DNA of 64,000 nucleotides from Arcanobacterium_A bovis (GCF_042655305.1 NZ_JBHSLR010000009.1); one strand, 5' to 3'. Shown: positions 34,922 through 44,310, numbered from the stretch's first letter. A program made the numbers and translations. Notes: generated by a model not told the origin, from the sequence alone.

Positions 34922-35752
34922 CTACTTAGTCGGCTTGGCCACGGAATCAAGGAATGCTGGCATTCCACCCTTGGCCCACTCCTCGGTTTCCTTTCCGTCG
35001 AGAGTCACCGTTGGCGTGCCCTTAAATCCCTTCTCGCGGAACTTATCAGTGGCTTTCTGCACCACATCCTGCCATTCCTTAGACTCAATCGAGGCCGGCA
35101 TATCCGCCAAAACATCGTCTGGAACACCAGCCGCTTTAGCAATATCTGCAATCTCACCAGCTGTAGGCTGCGCCTTGGTACGCTTGAGAATTTCGTCGGT
35201 ACGAGCGAAGAGTTTCTCTTGGAACTGTACGTAGTTATCCGGCGAATACGTTGCCACATAGAAAGCGGCGGCAGCGCCTAGCTGCGACATCGAACCACCC
35301 AAAATCGACACCGGGAAGTACTGCACTTGCACGTCTCCCGCAGCACTATGCTTCGCATAGGCAGCACCAGCAGCTTTTTCGAGGTCATTACAGTGTGTAC
35401 AAATGAAATCCGAGTACACGCCAACCGTCGGTGCACCATTCGCCTTGGCTACTGCCTCACCTTTTGTGCCCACATAAATGCCGTAATCATCGGTCACGTT
35501 CGCCAATTTCACCGTGCGCTTCTCGCCGTCGTAACTGCCATGATCCGAAGCCTTGCTGGTCACGATCTTAACTACTGCGAAGACGACAAGCGCCAAGACC
35601 ACCAGAATGCTCACGATTGTGAGGATCCGATTTCGCTTCGCACGCTTTTCTTCCTGCTCACGCAGCATGCGCGCTTTGTTCCGAGCCTCCGCCCGACGTT
35701 CTTCTTTGGTCTTTTTTTCGGTGCTCATGCCCGGAGTTTGCTTCGGTGCCAT
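34922..35752 (-). CDS. DsbA-like membrane-anchored thiol oxidoreductase
   Basis: 276 residues. A highly charged cytoplasmic N-terminus (EERRAEARNKARMLREQEEKRAKR) leads to one transmembrane helix (about 42-63), and the rest is an extracytoplasmic thioredoxin-like domain. The active site is Cys-Thr-His-Cys in YSDFICTHCNDLEK and the cis-Pro is in FKGTPTVTLDG. An inserted helical domain (about 145-235) sits between them, as in DsbA. The fold matches actinobacterial disulfide-forming proteins such as MdbA, which fold exported proteins. AAGGAA lies just upstream of the ATG. It probably helps form disulfides in secreted or surface proteins. Confidence 0.92.
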   Translation of the reverse strand: MAPKQTPGMSTEKKTKEERRAEARNKARMLREQEEKRAKRNRILTIVSILVVLALVVFAVVKIVTSKASDHGSYDGEKRTVKLANVTDDYGIYVGTKGEAVAKANGAPTVGVYSDFICTHCNDLEKAAGAAYAKHSAAGDVQVQYFPVSILGGSMSQLGAAAAFYVATYSPDNYVQFQEKLFARTDEILKRTKAQPTAGEIADIAKAAGVPDDVLADMPASIESKEWQDVVQKATDKFREKGFKGTPTVTLDGKETEEWAKGGMPAFLDSVAKPTK

Positions 35753-35959
35753 CTTGTTCCTTAATAATGAAGTTGATATGTATATCTAAATCGTCGATTC
35801 TACCAATCCCACAAACGCGTATTCGCTGGCAAGCACAACGTTTAAGAACCCTCGAACAACAACGCTCGATAACACATTCGATTATAAGCTATAAAAAATC
35901 TCGCATTCCATTTATCAGAGCGCTTATCAGCACTTTTTGCGGCAGCACCCAGAAGAAAT

Positions 35960-37963
35960 TCAGAAATACAAATGTGGTACGGGCCACCACGATACGCTTT
36001 GCACTGTGTTGAAGATAAACGCTCCACAAACAGCGAAAATAAGCGCGAACACTATCCAAAACACACGGTATCCCACACTAGGCGTCACACCGTTGAGCAC
36101 CACTCGCGCCCCTTCACGCACTTGGCTGCCAAAGGGTCGCAGCCACGACACCAAGAAAATTCCTGCAAGAACGCCCAATAAGATTGAACGCGGAACATCT
36201 TGCATGTATATATGCTGCGCAAATCGGAAGTATGCGAATGCTGCTCCCGCCGGTAACGCGACCGTCACCACAGTGCGCAATACGCTTCCCACCACAGTAA
36301 ATGGCAAGCTCAGCATGGCTATGGAAACGTCGCTCCCTGACGGCCCGCCGCGGCGCAACCTGCGCCACAGTATCTTTTGCCGCACAGCACCTACCACGTC
36401 GAGCACCGAAAATACCGCCACCGCTGCGGCCAGCCCCACGAGAGGAGCTTTCACCGCAAGTAACGACGCCGCCACCCACATAATCCCCAGAAATATCCGG
36501 AACGTTGGGAGCGGCTTTGTACCAAGGATTGCCGCCTGCATTTGTTGGACATTCGGCGAAGCATCAGCTTGCATACCTGGCACACCTGCGACTGCCCCAG
36601 CTTGCACTCCATAAGGATTCGGCACCATCCCAGCCTGAACACCTGGCATCATTCTTTCCTGCGCACCATAAGTATTAAAGGTCGCCGCAGGCATCACCGC
36701 CGTTGGTGCTACAGGCGGGATCGACGGCGGCATCTCAGTTGGCGGCACATATTCCGGCTCTACCTGTGCCAATACTTCTGTCGGCATCGGCGAATCCACA
36801 CCGGGCGTGACGTTGGCGATCAAGGTTGCCGGAGCGGTACCAGGCAAGTCATTCTCACTCGCAATCTCGGTCAAAATTGCGGTCTTGCCTGCTCGATCAT
36901 CCTCTCGACACGGAAACTCATCGTCTTCCCCGTTACCACGAAAGACGCCGTCGTCATCAGCCACGTAGGGAGAGACGACGGTAGCCGCGTCGTCGTCGAA
37001 AACGACAGTGCCGTCGTCGTCAGCTTCTTCACCCGACCCGTACGCTACCATCTCAGTTTCGCCACCAGCAACAACGGTCGACGCATCGTCGTCACCGAGC
37101 CCACCGTCGTCGTCACCTAGCGCACTGGCAGCGCCCGCCACAGCGAAACCACCGCGGAGCCCAAGCAAAGAGGCGTTCGCCGGATCGCGCACCACCGAAA
37201 GCAGCTCATCAAAACTGATACGCCGCTGTGGATCAGGATCCAACGCCGCAGCAAATGCAAAGCTCAACGGCGCTTCAATGCCTTCAAGATCAGGCGGCAT
37301 CGTCAACACACGATGCATCACCACCGCAGCTTGCCCCTTGCCATAGGGCGGCCGACCAGTCGCGGCATAAGCCAAAACAGCAGCTAGAGCCCACCAATCG
37401 GCGTCCGCATCAGGGGCACCACCGCGCAATACACGTGGATCACAGTATCCAGGGGTGTGTGCGAGTGAACCAGTCTGCGTGAGGCGCGTATCGTCGCCAG
37501 CTTGAGCGATACCAAAATCAATCAGCACAGGGCCTTCCGGCCCGATCATCACATTAGACGGTTTAAGATCGCGGTGTAGCACCCCAGCACTGTGGATCGA
37601 GTCGAGTGCATCGGCCAGTTCTTCACCGAGCGTGAGCAAATCATCATTTTCGTATCGCCCCTGCTCACGCACGTCAGCTTCTAACGTAGGGCCGTCGATC
37701 AACTCGGTCACGATGAAAACTTCGTCGTCGTCAATCTCAGCGTCCACTACCTGTGCCACGTACGGCCCCCGCACCCGCCGCAACATGGCCACTTCCCGGC
37801 GCAAACGATCGCGCGAAGCAGGATCGGCCGCGATAGCCGGATGCATCAACTTGAGAGCAACACGCGCACCACCAGCATCGATAGCTTCGTATACAGACGA
37901 CATTCCGCCAAAACCAATTCGTTTTACGATGCGGTAACCACCGATTTCCGTGCGCTGGCGCAT
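35960..37963 (-). CDS. Ser/Thr protein kinase with polytopic C-terminal membrane domain
   Basis: 667 residues. The kinase domain (about 8-265) has the glycine loop IGFGGMSSVYEA, invariant Lys in VALKLMHP, catalytic loop HRDLKPSNVM and DFG segment LIDFGIAQ. An acidic Asp/Val-rich region and then a Pro/Met/Ala-rich linker (about 280-490) follow. The C-terminal ~160 residues contain four to five hydrophobic helices instead of the single helix plus PASTA domains of PknB. Start chosen at ATG 37963 with GAGGAGG just upstream; a longer reading has none. What the membrane part senses is unknown. Forkhead-domain partners are not seen nearby. Confidence 0.9.
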   Translation of the reverse strand: MRQRTEIGGYRIVKRIGFGGMSSVYEAIDAGGARVALKLMHPAIAADPASRDRLRREVAMLRRVRGPYVAQVVDAEIDDDEVFIVTELIDGPTLEADVREQGRYENDDLLTLGEELADALDSIHSAGVLHRDLKPSNVMIGPEGPVLIDFGIAQAGDDTRLTQTGSLAHTPGYCDPRVLRGGAPDADADWWALAAVLAYAATGRPPYGKGQAAVVMHRVLTMPPDLEGIEAPLSFAFAAALDPDPQRRISFDELLSVVRDPANASLLGLRGGFAVAGAASALGDDDGGLGDDDASTVVAGGETEMVAYGSGEEADDDGTVVFDDDAATVVSPYVADDDGVFRGNGEDDEFPCREDDRAGKTAILTEIASENDLPGTAPATLIANVTPGVDSPMPTEVLAQVEPEYVPPTEMPPSIPPVAPTAVMPAATFNTYGAQERMMPGVQAGMVPNPYGVQAGAVAGVPGMQADASPNVQQMQAAILGTKPLPTFRIFLGIMWVAASLLAVKAPLVGLAAAVAVFSVLDVVGAVRQKILWRRLRRGGPSGSDVSIAMLSLPFTVVGSVLRTVVTVALPAGAAFAYFRFAQHIYMQDVPRSILLGVLAGIFLVSWLRPFGSQVREGARVVLNGVTPSVGYRVFWIVFALIFAVCGAFIFNTVQSVSWWPVPHLYF

Positions 37964-38192
37964 TACCCTCCTCAGTGCCATTAAAATTGGACGCCGTTGG
38001 ATCGGACATCTTGCGACGATCATACCGCAAACGTCTCGGGAGCAGATAACGTGTTCTCATTCACCCTTAAACAGTTTTCCAGACAATTTGTGCAGCGTAT
38101 GAAACAATGATGCTAGTGAGTTTTGCCAGCTGTAGGCTCGCGAAATAATTCACTGTGTTAGGCAACCGCCTCGCACCTTTCACTCGGATCGT

Positions 38193-38210
38193 CCGGCACG
38201 TACCTGCCGG
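38193..38210 (+). promoter_or_regulatory. Small hairpin immediately before the ATPase ribosome site
   Basis: CCGGCA (38193-38198) and TGCCGG (38205-38210) form a 6-bp stem with a 6-nt loop directly abutting the TGAAGGGA ribosome site of the UgpC-like gene. It could modulate translation; the evidence is position only. Confidence 0.4.
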
Positions 38211-38224
38211 TGAAGGGACATGTA

Positions 38225-39352
38225 ATGGCTACAGTTACATTCGAAAATGCCACCCGCATTTATCCAGGTTCAGATAAACCTGCAGTTGATTCATTCAATC
38301 TTGAAATTAAAGACGGCGAATTCCTCGTTCTCGTTGGACCCTCCGGTTGCGGAAAATCCACGACGCTGCGCATGCTTGCTGGCCTCGAAGACGTCAATTC
38401 CGGCCGCATCTACATTGGTGACCGCGACGTTACCGACGTAACTCCAAAAGATCGCGATATTGCGATGGTTTTCCAGAACTACGCGCTCTACCCGCACATG
38501 ACCGTTGCAGACAATATGGGATTTGCGCTCAAAATCGCTGGTGTAGATAAAGAAACGATTCGTTCCCGAGTTGAGGAAGCAGCGAAGATTCTCGACTTGA
38601 CCGAATATCTTGACCGCAAGCCGAAGGCTCTTTCCGGTGGTCAGCGTCAGCGTGTGGCTATGGGTCGCGCTATCGTGCGTAAGCCGCAAGTGTTCCTGAT
38701 GGACGAACCACTCTCGAACCTGGACGCTAAACTCCGCGTTCAAACCCGCACACAAATCGCATCTTTGCAGCGTGAACTGGGCGTAACCACCGTTTACGTC
38801 ACCCACGACCAAACCGAAGCGCTCACCATGGGTGATCGCATCGCCGTGCTCAAGGACGGAATCTTGCAGCAAGTTGCCAGCCCAGACGAGATGTTTGCCC
38901 GCCCGGCAAACGCTTTCGTTGCCGGCTTCATCGGCTCGCCTGCCATGAACCTTGGCGACTGGCGCGTTGAGGGCACGAACGCCGTCTTCGGTGAAGCGAA
39001 GCTCCCGCTTCCAGCACCGGTACGTGCGGCTCTCACAAGCGAAGATGCCACACACGTAACGATCGGTCTGCGTCCAGAAGCTTTCGACGTGGTACCAGCC
39101 GCCACCGAAGATTCGATTCCGCTCAAGGTAACCTTCGTTGAGCATCTCGGATCCGATGCCTACATCTATGGAAGCGTTGTGGGAGCCGACGCCGAATCCA
39201 CGCGTTTCGGTTCAGGTGATGACTCCGAATCGATGACGGTACGCGTGTCTCCCGAAACTGTTCCTGCAGCTGGCGATGTAATTTACCTCGCTCCACGCGA
39301 GAACTACGTGCACTACTTCTCGGCTGTGAGCGGCAACCGCATCGGCAACTGA
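38225..39352 (+). CDS. ugpC: Sugar-type ABC transporter ATPase (UgpC/MsmK-like)
   Basis: 375 residues: ABC domain (about 1-235) plus a C-terminal OB/TOBE regulatory domain (about 240-375). Walker A GPSGCGKSTT, Q-loop VFQNYALYPHMTV, signature LSGGQRQRVAMG, Walker B VFLMDEPLSNLDAKLR, switch His VTHDQTEAL. The family energises carbohydrate or glycerol-3-phosphate importers and is often shared among several transporters. No permease or binding protein is adjacent, consistent with a shared ATPase such as MsmK/MsiK. Start chosen at ATG 38225 with AAGGGA six bases upstream; the GTG five codons earlier overlaps that site. A hairpin at 39390-39427 follows. Confidence 0.93.
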   Translation: MATVTFENATRIYPGSDKPAVDSFNLEIKDGEFLVLVGPSGCGKSTTLRMLAGLEDVNSGRIYIGDRDVTDVTPKDRDIAMVFQNYALYPHMTVADNMGFALKIAGVDKETIRSRVEEAAKILDLTEYLDRKPKALSGGQRQRVAMGRAIVRKPQVFLMDEPLSNLDAKLRVQTRTQIASLQRELGVTTVYVTHDQTEALTMGDRIAVLKDGILQQVASPDEMFARPANAFVAGFIGSPAMNLGDWRVEGTNAVFGEAKLPLPAPVRAALTSEDATHVTIGLRPEAFDVVPAATEDSIPLKVTFVEHLGSDAYIYGSVVGADAESTRFGSGDDSESMTVRVSPETVPAAGDVIYLAPRENYVHYFSAVSGNRIGN

Positions 39353-39389
39353 GAGAATTAGACGATTAGTTTACTAATCTGAAGCTCAA

Positions 39390-39427
39390 GGGGCGCGGAA
39401 GCACGGCACTGTGCACTTCCGCGCCCC
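39390..39427 (+). terminator. 12-bp GC-rich hairpin after the ATPase gene
   Basis: Arms 39390-39401 and 39416-39427 (GGGGCGCGGAAG) pair perfectly around a 14-nt loop. A small AT-rich palindrome, GATTAGT-TT-ACTAATC (39364-39379), sits between the stop codon and the stem. Confidence 0.65.
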
Positions 39428-39500
39428 ACACGCTAGCGACTCACCACCCAAATACACCGCAAGCACGCTACGCAAACAAGCAGCACAGCAAGGAAATGCG

Positions 39501-40787
39501 ATGACGAACGAACCTGTACCACAGCGCAAAGCGCTTGAAATCACCTCCGCAGAGGTGCAGTCGGCTCTGCTCGATTTGCCGTGGAATCTGCCACTGCGCG
39601 AATGGCCAGATGATATTATCGCAGCTCTCCCCCGCGGAATTTCGCGCCACGTGGTGCGGTTCGTGAAACTTGACGGCCAAATTCTTGCCGTCAAAGAGAT
39701 CGGCGAAAGCGTCGCCCATCACGAATACGAGACTCTGCGGGATCTCAATCGGCTTGAAACGCCCTGCGTCGAGCCGGTGGCGGTAGTCACCCACCGCTAC
39801 GACGATGCTGGTGAAGCGCTCAACGCCGCACTTGTGACTCGGCATCTTGCCTTTTCGCTCCCGTATCGCGCAGTGTTTGGGCAGTCGGTGATGCGCCCCG
39901 AAACTGTGAAACGCCTGATTGATGCGCTTGCCGTGCTCATGGTGCGCTTGCACCTCATTGGTTTTTACTGGGGTGACGTTTCACTTTCCAATACGCTTTT
40001 CAGGCGCGACGCCGGTGAGTTCGCTGCGTATTTGGTCGACGCCGAGACGGGCGAGTTGCGTGAACATCTATCCACCAAGAAGCGCGAATACGACGTGGAC
40101 GTGGCACGCACAAATATCATCGGCGAGCTACTCGATCTTCAAGCAGGTGGTGTGCTCGATGAGGATTTTGATTCCATTGCCGTGGGCACTCGTTTCGCTG
40201 ACCGCTACAGTTCGCTGTGGAATGAACTCACTTCGGAGGAGTCGTTCAATATCGACGAACGCTGGCGTGTAGACAACCGCATCCGCCGGCTCAATGAGCT
40301 GGGATTTGACGTGGCTGAGTTGGCAATGACTGCCGACATTTATGGCACGTCGCTGTCGATCAAACCAAAAGTGGTAGATGCCGGGCATTATTCACGCAAG
40401 ATTATGCGGCTCACCGGGCTTGACGTTGAAGAAATGCAGGCTCGACGCATGATGAACGATATTGAATCCTATCGCGCACTCACTGGAAATTCGCAGATGG
40501 CGCTATCTATCGTGGCTCACGAATGGATGACCACCGTGTTTGAACCTACTGTGCGCGCAATCCCGCGCGAACTGCGCGGAAAACTCGAGCCAGCCCAGAT
40601 CTTTCACGAAATCCTAGATCACCGCTGGTACATCGCCGAAAATGCCGGACACGACGTGCCCATGCAGGAAGCCGTGCAATCGTATATCGACCAAGTGCTC
40701 AAAGATCGTCCCGACGAAGTTGCCTTGCTCGACCTCAAAGGTTTCGATGAGGATTTCGACGACGACTGGTCCGGTTACATGGCCTAG
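39501..40787 (+). CDS. DUF4032 protein, kinase-like fold
   Basis: 428 residues, matching actinobacterial DUF4032 proteins. The N-terminal half has the outline of a lipopolysaccharide-kinase-like fold: LAVKEIGESVAHHEYETLRDLNRL (Lys and Glu), YWGDVSLSNTLFRRD in place of an HGDxxxxN catalytic loop, and LVDAETGEL in place of DFG. The replacement of His by Trp at the loop makes catalysis uncertain. The C-terminal half (about 250-428) is DUF4032 proper, ending in a run of acidic residues. Start chosen at ATG 39501 with AAGGAA seven bases upstream; a longer reading starts inside the terminator hairpin. Function unknown. Confidence 0.82.
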   Translation: MTNEPVPQRKALEITSAEVQSALLDLPWNLPLREWPDDIIAALPRGISRHVVRFVKLDGQILAVKEIGESVAHHEYETLRDLNRLETPCVEPVAVVTHRYDDAGEALNAALVTRHLAFSLPYRAVFGQSVMRPETVKRLIDALAVLMVRLHLIGFYWGDVSLSNTLFRRDAGEFAAYLVDAETGELREHLSTKKREYDVDVARTNIIGELLDLQAGGVLDEDFDSIAVGTRFADRYSSLWNELTSEESFNIDERWRVDNRIRRLNELGFDVAELAMTADIYGTSLSIKPKVVDAGHYSRKIMRLTGLDVEEMQARRMMNDIESYRALTGNSQMALSIVAHEWMTTVFEPTVRAIPRELRGKLEPAQIFHEILDHRWYIAENAGHDVPMQEAVQSYIDQVLKDRPDEVALLDLKGFDEDFDDDWSGYMA

Positions 40788-40865
40788 GTGTAGACGTACG
40801 CGTTAACAAGAATCGTGATCGATTCTCATTACATTTGACGAACCTTGGCTTAGGGAGAGCATAAA

Positions 40866-41141
40866 ATGCCTAAACAAGAAATACTTCGGAAATTACTACT
40901 CGGAATTGCCATTGCCGCATACTTTAATGCGGTCATTATTGCCTGCTCGTTTGCAAAAGGTTTGGATTTTTCCGAGGCCACTCAAACCTATTTTCCTGCC
41001 ATGATCTCTTTTGGCATTCTTGGTCTAGTAATTCCTTTTCTTCCACACAAAAGCACATCTCAGAAAAAGTATCTGCCAGTAATGTTTGGCGTTGCTTCAG
41101 GGCTTGTGTTGTTGCTCATCGCCTGGGCTGTGCTGCTATAA
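40866..41141 (+). CDS. Small three-helix membrane protein of unknown function
   Basis: 91 residues with three predicted transmembrane helices (about 9-29, 42-60 and 70-90), separated by short charged loops (FLPHKSTSQKKY). I do not recognise the family. The ribosome site GGGAGAG is about six bases before the ATG. Base composition is lower in GC than its neighbours and the codons are AT-leaning (TTT, ATT, TTA), which might indicate a recent arrival or simply hydrophobic bias. It follows the DUF4032 gene by 78 bp and ends just before a 26-bp hairpin. Confidence 0.72.
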   Translation: MPKQEILRKLLLGIAIAAYFNAVIIACSFAKGLDFSEATQTYFPAMISFGILGLVIPFLPHKSTSQKKYLPVMFGVASGLVLLLIAWAVLL

Positions 41142-41143
41142 AG

Positions 41144-41198
41144 ATTGGTGGCGTGTTGGGGGATGAGACTACGTCTCATCCCCCAACACGCCACCAAT
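41144..41198. terminator. Perfect 26-bp hairpin between convergent genes
   Basis: Arms 41144-41169 and 41173-41198 pair without mismatch around a 3-nt loop (TAC). It begins 3 bp after the small membrane protein's stop and lies 39 bp beyond the asd stop, so it can serve both. The longest perfect stem in the window; no T-run. Confidence 0.7.
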
Positions 41199-41236
41199 GT
41201 CTAGTTCAGCTAAATATATTCTAAGAAACGAGCGAA

Positions 41237-42286
41237 TCAGCCGCGCAGTTCCTCAATGAGCAGTTCAGCGAGCTGAATAGTGTTGAGAGCAGCCCCTTTG
41301 CGGAGGTTGTCTCCCACTACAAACAACGCCAATCCTTTTCCATCAGCAATCGACTGATCTTGGCGCACACGCCCAACCAAGCAGTCATCAATACCTGCGC
41401 CAGCAAGCGGTGTAGGCACATCAACATACTGAACGCCCGGTGCATCTTTGAGCAATTCGATAGCCCGATCAGCCGAAATAGCATTATTGAACTGCGCATT
41501 TACGCTCATCGAGTGGCCAGTAAACACCGGAATACGCACACACGTTCCACTCACGAGCAACTGCGGGATCCCTAAAATCTTGCGCGACTCGTTACGCAGC
41601 TTCTGCTCCTCATCAGTCTCATAAGAGCCATCGTCAACCAAATTGCCAGCAAAAGGAACCGCATTAAACGCAATTGGAGCAACATAAGGTGCCGTATCGG
41701 CAGGCCAGTCAATCGCATGCCCGTCCAGTGCCAAGCCTTCCAGATTCTCCTGCCCAGCACCCGCCCGGGTCTGATCCGCCAAAGCCCGCACGCCCTTCAC
41801 GCCAGAACCAGAAACTGCCTGGTAAGACGAAACCGTAAGGCGCTCAAGCCCCGCCTCATCGTGCAATACTTTCAACACTGGCATAATCGCCATCGTAGTG
41901 CAGTTGGGGTTGGCGATAATTCCCTTGGGCCGATTCTTCAAATCCTGCGGATTCACCTCAGAAACCACCAGTGGGCACTGCGGATCCTTGCGCCAAGCCG
42001 AAGAATTGTCCACCACCACAGCGCCGGCTTTCACAAATTTTGGAGCGTACTCCAGCGAAGCACTCGCACCAGCGGAGAACACAGCGACGTCAATACCAGC
42101 AAAATCAGCAGTGGCGATATCTTCTACCACCACGTCTTGACCACGGAACGGCAAGGTAGTACCTGCCGAACGCGCCGTCGCAAAGAAACGCACCGCATCG
42201 ACGTCTACATTCCGCTCTTCAAGCAGCGTGCGCATCACGCGCCCTACCTGCCCCGTCGCTCCAACTACAGCAAGAGTCATGCTCAC
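41237..42286 (-). CDS. asd: Aspartate-semialdehyde dehydrogenase
   Basis: 349 residues. Reduces aspartyl-phosphate to aspartate semialdehyde with NADPH, the branch-point step toward lysine/diaminopimelate, threonine and methionine. The NADP-binding VVGATGQVGRVM is at the N-terminus, the catalytic Cys is in IANPNCTTMAIMPVL, and VSSYQAVSGSG and RIPVFTGHSMSVNAQF are typical. GTG at 42286 overlaps the lysC stop as GTGA and has GGAGG nine bases upstream. ATG 42280 gives a more typical N-terminus and is the alternative. Second gene of lysC-asd. Confidence 0.96.
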   Translation of the reverse strand: MSMTLAVVGATGQVGRVMRTLLEERNVDVDAVRFFATARSAGTTLPFRGQDVVVEDIATADFAGIDVAVFSAGASASLEYAPKFVKAGAVVVDNSSAWRKDPQCPLVVSEVNPQDLKNRPKGIIANPNCTTMAIMPVLKVLHDEAGLERLTVSSYQAVSGSGVKGVRALADQTRAGAGQENLEGLALDGHAIDWPADTAPYVAPIAFNAVPFAGNLVDDGSYETDEEQKLRNESRKILGIPQLLVSGTCVRIPVFTGHSMSVNAQFNNAISADRAIELLKDAPGVQYVDVPTPLAGAGIDDCLVGRVRQDQSIADGKGLALFVVGDNLRKGAALNTIQLAELLIEELRG

Positions 42287-43557
42287 CGTCCCGTACCTCC
42301 ATAAACGATTGCTTCACCTTCGGCATCGAGATCGAACGCCGTGTGCACTGCCCGAACGGCGTCGTCAAGCAGCTTTTGCTCCATAACCACCGAAATACGA
42401 ATCTCCGACGTCGAAATCATATCGATATTCACGCCAACTTCCTGCAGCGCCTCAAAGAGCTTCACCGAAACACCCGGATGCGAACGCATACCTGCGCCTA
42501 CCAGCGAAAGGATGCCGACACCGTCGTCGCGCGCAATCTTCTCGAAACCGATTTCTTCTCTCGCGCCTTCCAACGCTGCAACGGCCGTATCGACGTCCGC
42601 AATCGGCAGCGTGAACGAAATATTCGCCACGCCCTCGAGATTCGTGGGCGTATTTTGCACGATCATGTCGATATTGACGCCCGCCTTAGCTACCACAGCG
42701 AAAAGTCGCGCCGCAGCACCCGGTTGATCCGGCACGCCTTTCACAGTGATTTTCGCCTGCGATTTATCGTGGCTCACGCCCGAAATAATAGGTGCTTCGT
42801 TGTTGCCGTCGAGGTAGCGGCGTGAGTTTTCGTCCACGATCCAGGTTCCTTCCTTGTTGGAAAATGATGAACGCACATGCAGCGGCACATCAAAACGACG
42901 CGCGTATTCCACAGCGCGCAAATGGAGAATTTTTGCTCCGTGAGCTGCCATTTCGAGAGTCTCTTCAAATGTGAGCGCTGCAAGTTTATGGGCGCTGGGC
43001 ACGATACGCGGATCTGCCGTAAACACACCGTCCACGTCCGAATATATCTCGCAAACGTCCGCGTTGAGGGCAGCGGCAAAGGCGACGGCGGTGGTATCGG
43101 AACCGCCGCGGCCCAGGGTGGTGACGTCGTCGTGCCGATTGACGCCTTGGAATCCAGCGATAATGGCCACCCCGCCGTCGTTGACCGTACGAGCGATACG
43201 CTCAGGAACAACCCCGACGATCGAAGCCTTACCGTACTTCGAATCAGTGTGCAGGCCTGCCTGCTGACCCGTGTATGCAAATGCAGGCACACCGAGTTCG
43301 TTCACTGCCATCGCCAAAAGCGCCATAGAGATACGCTCACCTGCCGTGAGCAGCACATCCATTTCACGAGCAGGAGGTTTTGTGGACACCGAATTGGCAA
43401 GATCAATGAGGTCATCGGTAGTGTCGCCCATCGCTGAAACGATCACCACAACCTGTTTCCCCTCGTTGTGCGTATCAACAATGCGCTGTGCCACGCGGCG
43501 TATCGACTCGGCGTCGGCAACAGATGAGCCGCCGAATTTTTGAACTACTAGAGTCAC
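42283..43557 (-). CDS. lysC: Aspartokinase
   Basis: 424 residues. Phosphorylates aspartate, the first step of the aspartate-family pathway. The kinase domain begins VVQKFGGSSVAD and contains FQGVNRHDDVTTLGRGGSDTTAVAFAAAL. Two C-terminal ACT domains (about 270-420; AKITVKGVPDQPG and ISLVGAGMRSHPGV-like blocks) carry feedback control by lysine/threonine. Start chosen at GTG 43557 (MTLVVQKFGG), with GGAGGG seven bases before it; the ATG two codons earlier is adjacent to that site and is too close. No lysine riboswitch is visible in the 123-bp gap to recR. Confidence 0.95.
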   Translation of the reverse strand: MTLVVQKFGGSSVADAESIRRVAQRIVDTHNEGKQVVVIVSAMGDTTDDLIDLANSVSTKPPAREMDVLLTAGERISMALLAMAVNELGVPAFAYTGQQAGLHTDSKYGKASIVGVVPERIARTVNDGGVAIIAGFQGVNRHDDVTTLGRGGSDTTAVAFAAALNADVCEIYSDVDGVFTADPRIVPSAHKLAALTFEETLEMAAHGAKILHLRAVEYARRFDVPLHVRSSFSNKEGTWIVDENSRRYLDGNNEAPIISGVSHDKSQAKITVKGVPDQPGAAARLFAVVAKAGVNIDMIVQNTPTNLEGVANISFTLPIADVDTAVAALEGAREEIGFEKIARDDGVGILSLVGAGMRSHPGVSVKLFEALQEVGVNIDMISTSEIRISVVMEQKLLDDAVRAVHTAFDLDAEGEAIVYGGTGR

Positions 43558-43680
43558 GAGCATCCCTCCTCGGTGTTGGAGACAATACTAAATCTGCGCA
43601 GTGAACATCGGCTGTACTATCCAATTTGTGGACACCTCTGGTGGACACATCGGCAAGCATCTAGCCGCAGTTACGTGCTT

Positions 43681-44310
43681 TCAGGAATCGAGTTCGCTCA
43701 TCGGGGTGTGAAGCCGCTGCCGGCCTTCCAAAGCGCGCGAAATAGTGATCTCATCGGCGTATTCAAGATCGCCCCCAACAGGCAAACCGGATGCAAGCCG
43801 CGAAACCACTACGCCCATATGCGAAAGATTCAGAGAAAGATACGTGGCCGTGGCTTCGCCTTCAACGTTTGGATCCATTGCCAAAATAACCTCTTTGACC
43901 TCGCCAGAAGCGAGTCGCGCATAAAGTTCACGGATTCGAAGATTCTCCGGGCCCACGCCGCCGATGGGGTCAATCGCGCCGCCAAGCACGTGGTATCGAC
44001 CACGGTATTCGCGGGCACGCTCGATTGCAACGATATCGCGCGATTCTTCTACCACGCAGATCACTGAGTCTAGTCGGCGCGGATCAGAGCAGATTCGGCA
44101 TACGTCAGTTTCCGTCACGTTGCCGCATATCGTGCAGAACTTGACCTTGAGTTTCACCGCCTGCAGAGCCTCGACCAGCGCCTGCACCTCGGAATCGTCC
44201 ACTTCCAGGAGGTGGAATGCGATGCGCTGTGCTCCTTTTGGCCCTACACCAGGAAGTCTGCCGAGTTCATCGATGAGTTCTTGGACTGCTCCATCGTAAA
44301 CTCCAGCCAT
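43681..44310 (-). CDS. recR: Recombination mediator protein RecR
   Basis: 209 residues. Works with RecO/RecF to load RecA at gaps. It shows the N-terminal helix-hairpin-helix LGRLPGVGPKGAQRIAFHLL, a four-Cys zinc finger (FCTICGNVTETDVCRICSD), and the Toprim domain beginning VICVVEESRDIVAIE with GGAIDPIGGVGPENLRI. The ATG overlaps the dnaX stop in a TAATG arrangement, which implies coupled translation. dnaX-recR is a widely conserved pair. Confidence 0.96.
   Translation of the reverse strand: MAGVYDGAVQELIDELGRLPGVGPKGAQRIAFHLLEVDDSEVQALVEALQAVKLKVKFCTICGNVTETDVCRICSDPRRLDSVICVVEESRDIVAIERAREYRGRYHVLGGAIDPIGGVGPENLRIRELYARLASGEVKEVILAMDPNVEGEATATYLSLNLSHMGVVVSRLASGLPVGGDLEYADEITISRALEGRQRLHTPMSELDS

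Noticed and set aside
40866..41141. Horizontally acquired toxin or immunity protein
   Set aside because: AT-leaning codons and three membrane helices are not sufficient; no partner gene or mobile-element trace is near.
43558..43680. Lysine riboswitch before lysC
   Set aside because: The gap is 123 bp and lacks the conserved core and terminator expected of an L-box.
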